A stretch of DNA of 64,000 bases from assembly GCF_025024155.1 (NCBI RefSeq), contig NW_026251727.1, forward strand, positions 372,001 to 436,000. Reading direction: 5' to 3'. The notes below the pieces were generated by a model that ran no database searches, had not been told where the DNA came from, and saw only the letters and a program-made list of their open reading frames with translations. Origin of the DNA: Gamsiella multidivaricata. Taxonomy: Eukaryota > Mortierellomycota > Mortierellomycetes > Mortierellales > Mortierellaceae. The position numbers and the translations under genes were made by a program. Shown in pieces: positions 1 to 12,400 of the stretch. How positions within the stretch are numbered: position 1 is the first letter of the stretch; each line of letters opens with the position of its first letter.

Positions 1-514
1 AAGTGGCACCAGCACCAGCAACTGATTCTCTTGGGTTGGGGATGATCTGAATAGGCGGTGCCGGTGAAGCAAAGAACTGGTACGACTCTGGGTTGAAAGG
101 AACCAGATCCATGTCATAATCCTCGTCGCCATCGCTGCCATTATTGATGTTGTCCTCCTCCTGGACTGAACTGCTTCGGTGGTGGCGTGGATGGTGCCTG
201 TCAGCGCTATGTTGCTGTGAGATCACAGGATCTGCATTTGTATCTGCTGCTTCAATGTATGCGCCTGTGTTTGTGTCCGTGTCAGAGTCAGAGCAATAGG
301 AGGAAGGAACAGAGGAAAACGATGCCTCATACGGTCGAGGAAGGTCGACCCTAAAGAGCATAGGCGACTTTGAGGAGCGCGAGAGGTCGTTGGCGAGAAA
401 GTAAATGCGATCCCTCTCCGAGTCGAAGGTAAAATCCCGGATAGTCGTTACCGTGGGCTGAACTGATGCCCGGAAGGAGCGCACTTCGCTGCGAATCTGA
501 TCCCAGCTGGCCAT
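1..514 (-). CDS. Dipeptidyl-peptidase 8/9-like protein, N-terminal part (runs off window)
   Basis: The frame starts at an ATG at 514 and stays open for 171 codons to the edge of the window. The N-terminus reads MASWDQIRSEVRSF, followed by RDFTFDSERDRIYFLAND and LFRVDLP. This resembles the beginning of DPP8/DPP9-like serine peptidases (prolyl oligopeptidase family S9B), where a conserved Trp segment is followed by a 'DF.F....RIYFL' strand of the first propeller blade. An acidic, Ser-rich low-complexity insert (SDSDTDTN, QEEDNINNGSDGDEDYD) follows at about residues 75-140. The beta-propeller and the catalytic hydrolase domain would lie outside the window, so no catalytic residue can be seen. 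Such enzymes release X-Pro dipeptides, mostly in the cytosol. An unrelated propeller protein remains possible. Confidence 0.5.
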   Translation of the reverse strand, partial: MASWDQIRSEVRSFRASVQPTVTTIRDFTFDSERDRIYFLANDLSRSSKSPMLFRVDLPRPYEASFSSVPSSYCSDSDTDTNTGAYIEAADTNADPVISQQHSADRHHPRHHRSSSVQEEDNINNGSDGDEDYDMDLVPFNPESYQFFASPAPPIQIIPNPRESVAGAGAT

Positions 515-935
515 GGTTGGTTGATTTAAAAGTATGTGTGGGTGTGTGAGATGAATATGGATGTATTTTTCTGAGGAATGCGGGGGTGTGCCAGGAGGAG
601 AGACTGGAGCAGTGGAGCAGTGGAGAAGTGGAGAAGCGGAGAGGATCGATGACTGAGGGTAGTCGATTGAAGAGAAGAGCGGCACAGCAGATGGTGAGCA
701 GTGGGCTTCAAGGACCTCCTCGGTGGTCCACCGGTCGCATGGGCCCCATTGGATATGTGTCACACACGTGACCATTGATCAAGTAAAAAAAAAAATGCTG
801 TGCATGAGCTGAGCGGAAGTTCAAGACACACCATGGTAAAACGTGAAGATACATTGAAGTTAGCTTTATTGACCCTCGACGGACTAACGAAATCTCGAAA
901 CCGACATACTGCAGGATCGGGTCCTGCTACGGGGC
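515..935. other. Intergenic, between the DPP-like start and the CHFR-like stop
   Basis: About 420 bases holding the 5' region of the DPP-like gene and the 3' region of the CHFR-like gene, both read leftward. A short A-run lies near 785-795. Small open frames on both strands here have no recognisable content. Confidence 0.5.
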
Positions 936-2999
936 CTAAGTCCGGCCTCGCCGCTTCTCACACATATGGTTGAGTCGCTCCGCATGTCCTCGACGTAGGA
1001 AGTTGTGCTGTGTACGACACTCTCTGCCCCACCAGCAGTTCTCTCGATTTCTGACAGCAGCAGGCAACTCATCTGGGCTTATTGCGACCCGCCATTGGTA
1101 TAGTGGTCCATTAGCGAAGAAGTCGCGAGCGCACCCCAAGCACAGCTTACTGGCACTGGTCACGTCCTGTCCGCGTGCCGCAGGTCTGTCCGTCGTTCCC
1201 AGGTACGAAAAATCGCCATTGTCAATGCCATCCTTAATTTCCTGCCAGACCGACGCTGGGGTGCGGTTCTTTTCTCTCAGATAATCATTGATGATTTTCT
1301 CTTCACTATTGTTCAAATATCCATTGATAGGCACGGAGTGTACAATGTAATCCTCGACACTCTTCGTCTGACACCCGCAGGATGCAATATGACACATTTT
1401 GCCTATATGGGGTTGATGGGTCATCGTTATTAAAAAGGTGCAGCCAAACTTGATTGAGGACTGCACATTAATGGAAATATTGATCAGCACTTACATCTGA
1501 ATTTGTCCGCGACTGCCTCCTCGACATCCTGAGGAATGATAGGCAAATGCTTCGTACAGGCCAAACATTGTATATGACCCGGTTGAATGGCGCGACGATC
1601 AAAATACTCCCCATATGTTGGGTTCTGTGGTAATGGCCCAAGCCGTAATTCAACTGGGCAGACATATCCGAGAGTGTTGTCTACATCGCAACATGGGCAA
1701 CCTGGCGGAAGTTGAGCAAAATTGGGATGAAGGGGTAAATCCCGTCCAGCGTTGTTATCAAAGATGACCCGGATGTCGTACTCATCATCGTCGTCGTCGT
1801 CGTCCTCATCGTCTTCCTCCTCGATGTCGATGTCATCGTCGCCATGATGGCGATTCCTGCCGCGGCGTTTCTTGACAACATCAGAGCTATCGCTATCAGC
1901 GCCATCATCTTCTGCGTCTTCCCTCTTCATATGTGGCCGGGCTCTGAGGAAGACAGCGATGAGATTGTTGAGCTTGAAGTCGCGCTTAGTCCTAGCCACA
2001 CCCTGTCGACAGCTGGGACATTCGGACGATCTAGCATATAGAGACAATAAACAAAATCGTCGTCATAAGACTTGGGATCAAGATTCAGCAATGTATAAAC
2101 AATTGTATTGACTGATAGTGAATAGCCTTCTTACCTCTGGAACCAGATTTTGCAACACTCTTTGCAGAACGCGTGGAGACATGGCTGAAGGACAAGAGCA
2201 TTGTGCATGATCTCGTAACAAATACCACAACTGAACTCTTTTTCGAAATCATTAGCCTCATCCTCATCCGCGTCTGCCTTCTTCTTCTTTGCGTCCGGTC
2301 CAGAATCTTGTATTGAAGACTGGGCGTCTACTTCCTCGTGGAGTCGTTTCGCCCGGTCCTGCTGGGGCCCCTTAGATGCTGCTCTCTTTCTGTTGTCCAT
2401 GAGTATGAACGAAAGGGTATCTAGAACCACAAGGCATATTAGAATAATATTTTACTAATTGTTTCTCGACACAAGATATTCCTTGAGTCTTCCCGGTACA
2501 AGATACATAAGATACATACCCTTGCCTTGTGATCCATTTGACGCGGCGAAGCTGACGATGTCCTTGTTGAAAATCTTTATCGGCTCGTCCTTGGCGATTC
2601 GCGTATTGTTGACCCATACGCCATTCGACGAAGTGTCTTTGATCCAGATTGCAGCCTTTGAATCCTGCATTGACCGCGACGTGATCTCGAAATGCGTTCC
2701 TGAGATAGTATCGCCCATCAGCACAGCCCCTTCAGTGCATTTCGCTATGACGAACCGCAATTAGTACCTTGGTCGCTATTAGCCGTCTCCTCAAAGCGAC
2801 CTCGCGATCGATAGTTACCTGCATTCCTTCCAACAATCGTCTTGTTTCTGGTGAGATCAATATTCTTTGCCGTCGGCGTGAGGGAACACAGGCTGACGAG
2901 AACATTGTTGCCATCCTGAGTTGGTGATTCCTCGTCTTCGGGCAGGCCATCGATTTCATTCTCTACAGGTAGCGTCAAGTTGTCGGAATTGGAGCTCAT
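936..2999 (-). CDS. CHFR-like E3 ubiquitin ligase (FHA, RING, PBZ-type cysteine-rich C-terminus)
   Basis: Five exons: 2999-2819, 2744-2520, 2420-2135, 2030-1495, 1402-936. All junctions are GT-AG and phases match, giving 564 residues. The first two exons form an FHA phosphothreonine-binding domain (TIVGRNA, SGTHFEI, DTSSNGVWVN). Exon 3 and the start of exon 4 form a C3HC4 RING (CGICYE, PCLHAFCKECC, ECPSCRQ), the E2-binding module. A long acidic stretch follows (IEEEDDEDDDDDDDEYD). The last exon carries CLGCARDFF, YQWR, then CWWGRECRTQ ending in LNHMC, which matches the CHFR C-terminal cysteine-rich region and its poly(ADP-ribose)-binding zinc finger. CHFR-family ligases act in the early mitotic checkpoint; yeast Dma1/Dma2 are shorter relatives without the C-terminal region. 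Architecture is complete, so identification is firm; substrate is unknown. Confidence 0.9.
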
Positions 3000-5082
3000 T
3001 GTGCTGTGGTGGAATGGAGGAGAGATGAGATGTGTGCGGAAAGTAGAATGAATGAGGGATTAGAGACGCGACATATGGTAAAAGAAGACCTTTTATCAGT
3101 TGCCACCGTCGCGCTCTGTTTTGCCACCAAAATGCACGTGACAATAGGAGGGCCGAGTTCGTTTGACTTCGCCCGATCTGGTAGACAGTCAACATACAAA
3201 CAACCCCTCGAGTAACAAAAGCATATTCAAGCGAAGGACTTCCAGATAACCTCCTACTCGGACCAGGATGGCGGCATGACTATTTCAGCCCAGATGGCTA
3301 CGGATCTAGTATTCGTTCATTGCACTGGAAGTGGTACAAGGGCCCGTCAGCTCTAGGTGCAGCCATACTCGCATGGCCATGTCGAAAGCGTACCCCGCAA
3401 GTAATTTTTAGGAACATGGCCTGCGGCTGACAAACACAGAATATAAAAAAGGCGATCGAAACTGCCGGCTTCAAAGAAACGCTTCCGAGATGAGACACAG
3501 AAATGGATGAAATGGGGAGCCTCTTGGGTTGGAATAACGGTTACAGAGGTTGTAGGACCATAGTTGATTGAGCTGCTTAATAAAATTATATCCGATCACC
3601 TAATTAATCGACTCCATATTGCCCCATAAATGGCTTCCCTCCTACAGGTGCCGGGCTGCGTTTTCATTGCCCCTCCACACACATACATACTCCTTCGTAG
3701 CGATCGTATTCCTCCGAACAGAACTACGGTTTGATGATCCGCGTCGGTGACATATGAATAACTAGACATCGGCCCTCAAAACCACATCCTCTTCACTCTA
3801 AAAAAAAAAAAAAAAGCAGCCAGCATACAATTGCCGGATGTAGGCTACTACTGGTGCACGTTTTTTAATCGCAGCCGATACCTGGAACGGACTTGACTGA
3901 CATGATGCCCTCGTTGCTGTGATTGATGGCCCATTCAAGTTCAAGCTTATCTCTGTATTCTTAAACTATACCCCCAGATTTTTTTTTTCCTCCAGACATG
4001 AACCAGTGAGCAGCAATCCTAAACCCAAGAAAGCTCATCCTGTGTCTCCAGCTCATAAATTATAGCGGGATACCCATTGATAAAAGTGCTCAAAGAAGGG
4101 TTCGGCTCGGGCAATGAAATTCAAAGGAATACAAGTTCGTTCTGAGCTGAACTACCAAAAAAATAACCCTCATTCTCTGAGAACAGTTATTGGCCTACTC
4201 CACACATTCTCAATAAAGATAGAACGCGAGCATGCGTGATATACGTGATGTATTCAGGAAATGAGGAACCATGACCTTATTCTTTGTAATTGCATAATCC
4301 TGTACCCTCCTGTGTCCAGTTGCTTGGTCAAAAATATGGATAAATGTTTACAGATCTAGTCAACGACGTGACCAAGCGATCGTACGTTGCAGCTATGTTT
4401 GTAAACTGCTGAGAGGTGGGGAAAGGCACAAACGTGCGCGGCTCAAATAAAGTAAGCAATTACAGGACTTTTTTTGTACACAAACACAGGGAAACCTTCG
4501 TAAAGTAACCACAGCGCGTCCACGGACGAAACTTCAACAAATTGCAAACAGTGTTTGTGTTTTGTCAACGTAAATGGCATTGTCATACACGACCGTTATC
4601 ATTCCTTCTGAGAGCCTTCGTTTCCTTACACAGAACAGATTCATGTTACAAATGTTCTCTTAGCAAGTGTAGAAGAACTATATGTAAAAAGGCCAGAACC
4701 AAGCTGAGAAGAGGCCGCTATCATTTCTAAACACCTGAATTCGTAGAGCTTCTGAACGTGGAGTTTGCATGCTGTCCCGGCTCGTGATAGTGGGAAGGAG
4801 TGCATACAGATTCTCGATAGTACCTCCAGCTTTCATTCGGGTTTCTATGCACCCCTTCGAGAACAGAAGCTAATGGGCATATTCGTGTCAAAGCGTGCGA
4901 CTTTTTTTTTTTTTTTTAGTCTGACGCGATCAATCAACAATTGTTTAAAACTGCGGCAGAAGGGCGCCTTGGATGCGAAGCGCCGCGTCTAAATCAGATC
5001 AGATGCAGTTATTTTTTGTCTATTATTCCATTGAAGGGTTTATTATGTATCTCGTACTAGCTATCAGAACGGGTATGGTTGT

Positions 5083-5116
<34 letters not shown>

Positions 5117-5271
5117 GTGGTTGATTCTTACGGAAAAGATCATATATGTAAAGTACAGCAAAGCGATGCAATATTACAGAAAGCGAGAAAGAAAAAGCGA
5201 TACGGAGCATGGGCTATATACAACGGCAGCAATGAATGTTAGGCACTGCCGGAAGGGAATAAAGAAAAATA
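3000..5271. other. Intergenic region with homopolymer runs
   Basis: About 2.3 kb lying upstream of the CHFR-like gene and downstream of the zinc-finger gene. It contains several A or T runs, the longest a run of 31 T at 5085-5115, just past the 3' end of the zinc-finger gene. Open frames here are short and without recognisable motifs. No tRNA or transposon end was seen. Confidence 0.5.
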
Positions 5272-6411
5272 TTAAAAGATGGGAAGCAAGGACGAGATGG
5301 GAGGCAATGTCCTGCTGAACTCTGCTCCAAAGCCCAGAGTATTGCTGTTGTTGTTTGCGCTGGGTGTTGGCAAAGGAAGTGACAAGTTCTTTGAGCCGTT
5401 CAGGATGTCAGTAATACGATGATTGTTGGTTTGGCGACGGTGCTGGTGAAGGTTATAGTTGGCCTCCATCAACGAAGGCAGGCTTGGCTGAGGTGCTGCC
5501 TGGGTCTTGAACTGTGGGTAGGGAGCGACTGCATACCTGCTCGAGCTGGAGCTGCCGTAACGAGGCGAGGTAGGAGGCGAGTATGGAGGGGTCTGAAGCA
5601 TGCCAGCATGTTCCGCGAATGAGCCGTGCTGGGAGGCAAAGGGCCGGTCCAGGTTAGACTGGATTGTGTTTGGAGGGTGGATCGGGGTCATTCTGGCCCA
5701 GGACGGAAGATCCGTTGCGGACTCCTCGGACTCAGAGTGGGATGGTGACTGAGGATAAGGAGACATGGACGAACGGGCAGTGCTGGCAGGCGAATGAGAA
5801 GCAGACTTCTTGCCAGACTGAGACTTGCGGCTACGGCTCCTGGAGACGTGGACTCTGGCGTGCTCGCGAAGGGCATCTGAGCGGGTGAAGCCCAATCCGC
5901 AGCTTTCGATGGGGCAAACGAACAGCTTTTCTGAGGTGTGCGAGCGAATGTGGCGAGCAAGGTGACCTGACCGTGTGAAGGACTTGTAGCAGTTGGGAAC
6001 GGGGCAGATGTGCTTCCTTGCCCATTCGGCCGACTCCAATGCCTGCAGATAGTCCTGATATGTTGCATAATGGTGGGGAGATGTAGAGAGGACGTCTGCG
6101 TTGCCGTTCTTGCAGGCGGAGGTATGGGCCTTCATGTGGCGGGTAAGCTCATCGGAACGAGAGAAGCGTTTGTCACAGTTGGGGAAGTCGCATGGGTGTG
6201 GTTTCTCGCCAGTGTGGGTGCGGATATGGCGGGTTTGGTGTTCAAGGCGGAAGAAGGATTTGTCGCAGAGATGGCATTCGTAAGGACGAGTGGCCTGTTC
6301 AGAAGACTCATGATCAGAATCAGCGCTGGAACTGGGGGATGCAGGCGCGCTGGAATCTGGAGCTGGGTCGTTCATGATAGCGGCGAGCGAGAAGGGTGAG
6401 GTTGAAGACAT
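5272..6411 (-). CDS. C2H2 zinc-finger transcription factor, CreA/Mig1-like pair plus two further fingers
   Basis: Single exon, 379 residues. Four C2H2 fingers at about residues 45-67, 73-97, 136-158 and 166-188. The first pair ([20 protein letters not shown], then [20 protein letters not shown] and SDELTRH) is the hallmark pair of fungal CreA/Mig1 carbon-catabolite repressors, which bind GC-rich SYGGRG-type sites. The second pair, after a 38-residue linker, has RSGHLARH and RSDALREH recognition helices and is not part of classical CreA. The C-terminal half is rich in Ser/Pro with SPPTSP and SLPLPTP stretches, probably regulatory phosphorylation sites, and ends [11 protein letters not shown]. 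The four-finger layout means targets may differ from those of CreA. Its upstream region is unusually long (see 6412-14013). Confidence 0.85.
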   Translation of the reverse strand: MSSTSPFSLAAIMNDPAPDSSAPASPSSSADSDHESSEQATRPYECHLCDKSFFRLEHQTRHIRTHTGEKPHPCDFPNCDKRFSRSDELTRHMKAHTSACKNGNADVLSTSPHHYATYQDYLQALESAEWARKHICPVPNCYKSFTRSGHLARHIRSHTSEKLFVCPIESCGLGFTRSDALREHARVHVSRSRSRKSQSGKKSASHSPASTARSSMSPYPQSPSHSESEESATDLPSWARMTPIHPPNTIQSNLDRPFASQHGSFAEHAGMLQTPPYSPPTSPRYGSSSSSRYAVAPYPQFKTQAAPQPSLPSLMEANYNLHQHRRQTNNHRITDILNGSKNLSLPLPTPSANNNSNTLGFGAEFSRTLPPISSLLPIF

Positions 6412-9400
6412 TGTTGCAATGTGATGGTATATGAAGGGTCAAGAGGGAGGAAGAGAGGGAATGTGGAGAATGGTTGAGGCCTTTTATTTGACTTTTGAAG
6501 TGAGATAGCCGAGATAAGGAACAAGGGGTGTGCGTACTTGTGGAAGCAGGATGGAGGGGAGAGGGAGGAGGAGATTGAATGAGTGTGCAGTAGTCAGTGA
6601 AGAGGGAACGAAGAAGAGGAAAACGTGTCGTTCAGATGTGTCAAGAAAGAAAGTGTGAGGATTGTCAAGAGGAAAGGGGATCGGGGACAGAGGGATGCGG
6701 GTTCCCTTTTATACCAGGCACGAATCCAGGATGGAGGAACGGATCAGAAACATGCGCGCGAGGGTCCTGCTGCTGTGGCATGGCTCGCTTCGTTTTTGCA
6801 CCCTATTTTACTTTACTATTGAATTGTTCTTTCTTTGTGTCTGAATTGTGTTGTGGTGGGAACTGGGTCGTTGTTCCATATGCAGTATATGCAGCGAAGC
6901 GGAGACACTCTTTACAGAAGAAGTGGTGTGATTGTGGCCGGGTACTTTTATTTTCTATTGCGACTGAATAGTGATAATGACGAGGAGGACCTTACTGACC
7001 CTCTCTAATTAAAAAACAAAACCATCGTTTAAAAAAGGCAGCCGCAAACATGCAAACATATGTCGTCTTATCGTCGCCAGCTGCGACGACAAATCACAAC
7101 AGCGTCCGCTACTGTTCCTACTACGCTGCGTCTCTCGCTCCACTATCACTCCTTACCCCGCTCAGCAAAGCCAGTAACGTAGCATATCAGATACACAACC
7201 AGGTTGCAAATGACCTTCGCTCCCTCTGCTATAGCTTACTTAGCCCTGCATTCGTCGTCTCTGCAGATTGGATGTCCAGTGTTCAGGATGGGTCCTTTGT
7301 GTTCATGTTGAATTATCTTGGTCAGCATAAGAATGACAGGAGCAGAGTCAGGGACCGACCGATCAGTACTTGGATCCAGACTGAGTAGGATGCATCAAAA
7401 GAGAAAGCACACCATTCTGTGATGCTCTTGTGCACGTTATTCATGTTTATTTTTATTCTCCACGTTCATTGTAAAGTGCCAATTGTAGTCTACCTTCCTT
7501 TTTGGAGGAGTCTTTTTTGCCTCCCCTTCGCATATGTCAACATATAAAGAGCGGCCAGGAGGAATGAATTGCCACGGGTACTCTGTGGAAAAGGGGGGGA
7601 ACAGGATAGGAAGCAGTGGTGGAGGGGTTGTACTCCAAAGATGCCAAAATACACCTGGTCCGTCCCCTCTCCTCTTCGTGAGGGGTTGGCATGTGAAAGT
7701 GAGCGGACAAAAAAAATGTGGAGAGTGCTGGGAAAGAAAAAAACCTATTAAAAAATACTCAGCAAAAGAAAACCTTCTTTGGGCGAATACAAATCGCCAG
7801 AGAGCGGAGAGGAGGACAGAGACCGATGGGTACCACAGGGACATGGACGGGACAACTGGGCAAGGCTGGCGGTAGAAATTACCACTCCTCCTGAAGGCAC
7901 GATAACGATCGGGACAGCTGTTCGCGGTCGCCAATCCAAATCCACAAACACGTTCTCTCCAATCTGCAGTGCACCGCGACGCACCCATCCTGTCGAGCTG
8001 GCATAGATCTGGGTCCCTCTATCTGCCTAGCTGTGATTGTCGCGTCTCTCGTAGATCGGCTAGCGATGCGATCTGACAAACAAGCAGATTTGTGGCTCAA
8101 ACGTCGTCTGTCTCCCCATCCTCTCTCTCTCTTTCTCTGTAGATCGAAAAAGGGACACGTACCACTTCCGATCCGGCTTGTTCGTTTGGACATACCCCAG
8201 GCTTGACCAAAACCTAGCATCCGAAAGCCGCTAGCCGAAACCAATGGCTCGAGGCAGCGAACTTTGGAACCGAGGGAATGGTTTGCTGAGCTTGGTGCAT
8301 CATACAGCCAAGGCCGGCTCAGCGGTACGGGTAGATCTGTAAAGACGCGCTTCGCTTGGGGGACAAGAGGTTTCGTCCCTGTACCACCTAAGCGAGCAAA
8401 GGTCATGTTAATCTTCGTATTATGACCTCTGTTAACGCGGAGGGTTGTAGTAGTTGCTCCTATTGACCCTTCCTTCCATTAATGTCTCCTCGATCGATGG
8501 GTCCTTTTCTATGGTACTATCGACAAAATCAGGGATGGTGGTCATGTAAAGTGGACAGTGCGCCTTTGACCCCTTGCCTGAACCACTCCCGCCTTTGTCG
8601 ATAAGAAAACAAAGACAATGACATTACCAGACGAGGGGTTGTCTGTGGAGGCGCGCTGGTTCGACAGAGCAAGCGGTCCCACCGCTACTTCATATTGCGC
8701 CATTGCGACGTTTTTTTTTTTGAGGCAGTAATGCCGAATGGCCCGTCCACTCGCGCATACGAAATGCAGCTCCCTGTAACAATTTCCACACGTCTGACTA
8801 TATGGCCATCATGCAACAAACGCATTGGAAACCTCGATCCATTTATGCAAAGCGCGTGGTCTGCTTCGCTGCCGGGAAACCAGCGCAGCTTGTCATCTTT
8901 ACTATACTCTCCAATATTCTCCACAAACACTGCGAGTTCATTTTAAATTACCAGTCCAGGCGAGTCTTGGCAAGCAGCGCCCTAGTAATTGCCGTCTCCT
9001 GAACGACGCTATATTCTCCCTTCGCCTTTTCGATGCCTGCCAAGTCTCCCTTCATATTCGTGCACACGTCCCGCATAACCATACTACATATACGAGACAG
9101 CGCCAATTCGGATGTCTTAATGTTGCATGGACCAATTTTTAAGACACCTGGGTCATCATCCTCCCCCTAATCTTCTAGCCTGTCATCCCGAAGCAAACCG
9201 TATCGCAAAAAGGGATGAAGGAACGAGGTAACTTCGCGAGGGAAAGCGTTATTTTTCACAACCTATAAACTGTAAAGCACCTGTTTGAGACTGAAGATAG
9301 TGGTTAGATCTTCTTTCTCGATAGAATCTAATATAAATACGACAACAATCCCTGCTCCACAAAAAGGGGGGTTCGCTATCTCTTCGCGTAGAAAAACCTT

Positions 9401-12400
9401 CTTGTTCCTGCCCGATCTTCCGTATTGTTTGGGCTAAAGAGAAAGTTCGCAAGCAATCTAGAGGGTAGAAGGTCGAGTGTGGAGGGCGGGCATGATCGCC
9501 AGTCGAGTCGCCCAGAAGGTAGAGATGGTACGAGGAGTCGCGTATAGCAGACTAGACAATCATACAACTCACCGGTGTCTACGGTGTACGACTACACGAC
9601 TACGCGGCTATTCGAATTATTCGGCAGCGAATTAATCCGGTCGGCCATCTATTGTGAAATAAATTCAAAAAGCGGTGTCATGACGATCGGAGTAGGACTC
9701 TTCCACTCGGTCTTGGTTCTCTCTCCACATCTATGCAGACGAATCGGCCTCCGTCAAATGCAAATGTCTAGACAAATAGGAGTAATTTAAGGATGTAAGA
9801 CGCTGTCCTGTTCAAAATGAAAGGCGGCTATTGAACTGTTTGTCTGGCATGCTCCGAAAGTATCGTGCGGTCTAACAATTATATAGGCAAGATGAGTTAT
9901 TCTGCGTGGCTAACTGTCCAGCAGACGCTTTGATATGAACCTGTATTGCACTTCCACGAAGTATCGATGCGAAATGTGAAAGCACAGCTGCATATGTTGT
10001 GATATGATGCATGGCACATGGGGCGTTTGCGGCATGGTCCAACAGCGCGTGCGTATGCACAGACGTGTACAGACATGCAAAAATCATACGCGGTTTCCTA
10101 CGGCAAAGAAGAGAATCTAGGGCATGGTAGGAGACAAGCGCAAACTGTCAGTCATTGCAAACAAGGCGGCTGGATGCCAATTCCCCCCTCTTCCTTCTAA
10201 AAGATCGCTGCTTCCCAACGTCCTGTTGTCATACATTTGTAGAGCAGATGGAAAGAGCGGTGAAATAGATCGAAAGATCGACTGGCTACCATACATGTGT
10301 CCCAGGGCTCGGTCATGTTGCCTTCTTTGGACTTTATTGAGATTATTGCGGCTCTCGAGATGCGTTATATTTTAACAAATGCTAACTCCGTCCATTGCCT
10401 TACGCGATTGCAATTTGACGCAACCCCAGGTTGGGAACGTGTATGGCCCATCTCATTTCTCTGGGGAAAAGAGGTGTTAAGCATAGTCTGGTTCACTGAT
10501 CTGTCTGTAAATATACATATCAGAATTGAATGAGGTCAACGTGGACTTGGAAGCAACGCGTAAGGGTGTGTATCTAGGAATATGGTTCTTGCGAAGATGG
10601 AGTCTTTTTTTCTTGCATTCCCTAATCGGATGGAAGCGGGTGGAGATGACCTTATCCGGTCCACGACCCGAACCCGACCGAGCCGCATAGCAATGAGCCC
10701 TGTGCCTTTCTCAGCCACGCTTCAGGATCATCTCATTATCCCCGCCGCGCGCTGCTTAGTTCTCACCACAGAAAAGGACCCTTTGGTTTGTCATATCGTA
10801 TTATCAAGATGCTGGCCACAAAAACGTGAGCACGGATAATTCAACATGACACCAAGACAGAAACCTCTCTTTGCGAAATGTTTGGGGGAACCTCCAACGC
10901 AGCATTAACAACGCGACATCTTGCGTATACCCAACACTCGCAACATAAATTGCGTATGCAGCAGAAGTGTGCTGCATCCGAGCCAAACGGACGTTCAGGT
11001 TGAAAATAAGACCTTGACTCATAAAGACAGCAAATTGATCATGAGTGGGCAGCACATGCGTAACAGGCGCACGTTATGCTGTAATTTTATTATTTATTCT
11101 ATTTTCTTCCGCGGGATGCTGTGCAATCATGCTACAGAATTAGGTCCGAGAGAGATCGAGTCCAAGAATGCTGAAACCATAACCCGGGTCATTTTCCTCC
11201 CTAGCACCAGAATTGTTTGCCTAATAAAGAGAACCGTTGGAGACCCTCATTTGGCGGCCCTGTGTCTCTGTTGCGACACTGTAAGCGAGAAAGAAGAAAG
11301 AAAAAAAACAAGCCTGTGAAATTCGCATGTGAAGGATGGATCGAGATATTTGTGGAGGAGGAATCCAACCTTGTGAAGGATAAAAAAACGTGGATGGAAC
11401 TCTAAATTCGGTATCACCGCACAAATGGCAGCAATGTTTGCACTTACAAAGGTTCGCCATTTTCTTCTCATCGTTGACATGGGATAACGGGATGTGGTCC
11501 CTGCGCTCGCATGTGAAAGCCCTGCTGAAGAATTTTCGTCACCCTTCGCTCCTGGGGAACGCACCCTTGATATTGTTGTTGTCGTTCTTATGTAACCACC
11601 TATTGCTAGCGCAGGACCATCACCGTGGGACGACCCTAAAGTGTACACATCAGCCTTGACGAGAACTCCATCATTGCCAGCTTAAGTGGCCGTCCAAAGG
11701 AAGCAGTGGTATATCCGCATTATCTTTTTTTTTTTTTTACCTATGGAGAAAATCAACCGTTGTACTGTTACGCCGCGGAATCAAGTGTCAGTACCCTTGG
11801 AAAAAAAAACCCCCCCTCGCAAGCGAAACAGATAACAGGGTCATCTCCAGCCTATGCTATCGGCCTGTCTCATTCCGTGCACCATGCATCTTTCTGGCGC
11901 TTTATTACTTAGGTCGCCCTCCACTTGATCGATACACACGCATATTTGAATGAGCACTCCCCTCCCCCCCCCCCCCTGGCCATTGTTGTGGAATGGCCAG
12001 TTGAACCTTCATTAAGAGCAGATCGTTGTGCACTCTCTCGATCAAGAAATGTGCTACATCAAATCCACATTATTCTGTTATATCGCCGACCCGGTTCATG
12101 CTCTCCTTGGTCAATCATAAAGAAGGTTGTCTCATATTCTTCATCAACCGCTCTCGTATATCCTTATTTACCCAATATCATATTACTGAGCATTCCCCCG
12201 TCGGACACTCTCCACGTCTCGCAACTCAGCTTCGCCCGTTTGTCTCGCCTTGGATCTGTGGGTAATAATTTATTCGGAAGCTCCAGGTTGGAGACCTATG
12301 CCTTTTTTGGTATTTTTTTTTTATTTAACAAGGGTTGAGAATCATGATACCTTTTCAAACCGCAACCCACCACTCAGGAAATCCGCCGTCGTTGCGCTCA

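Noticed and set aside
7437..8406. Two overlapping minus-strand open frames of 183 and 175 codons
   Set aside because: Composition is mixed, with no domain, no splice-consistent extension and no clear start context; most likely chance frames.
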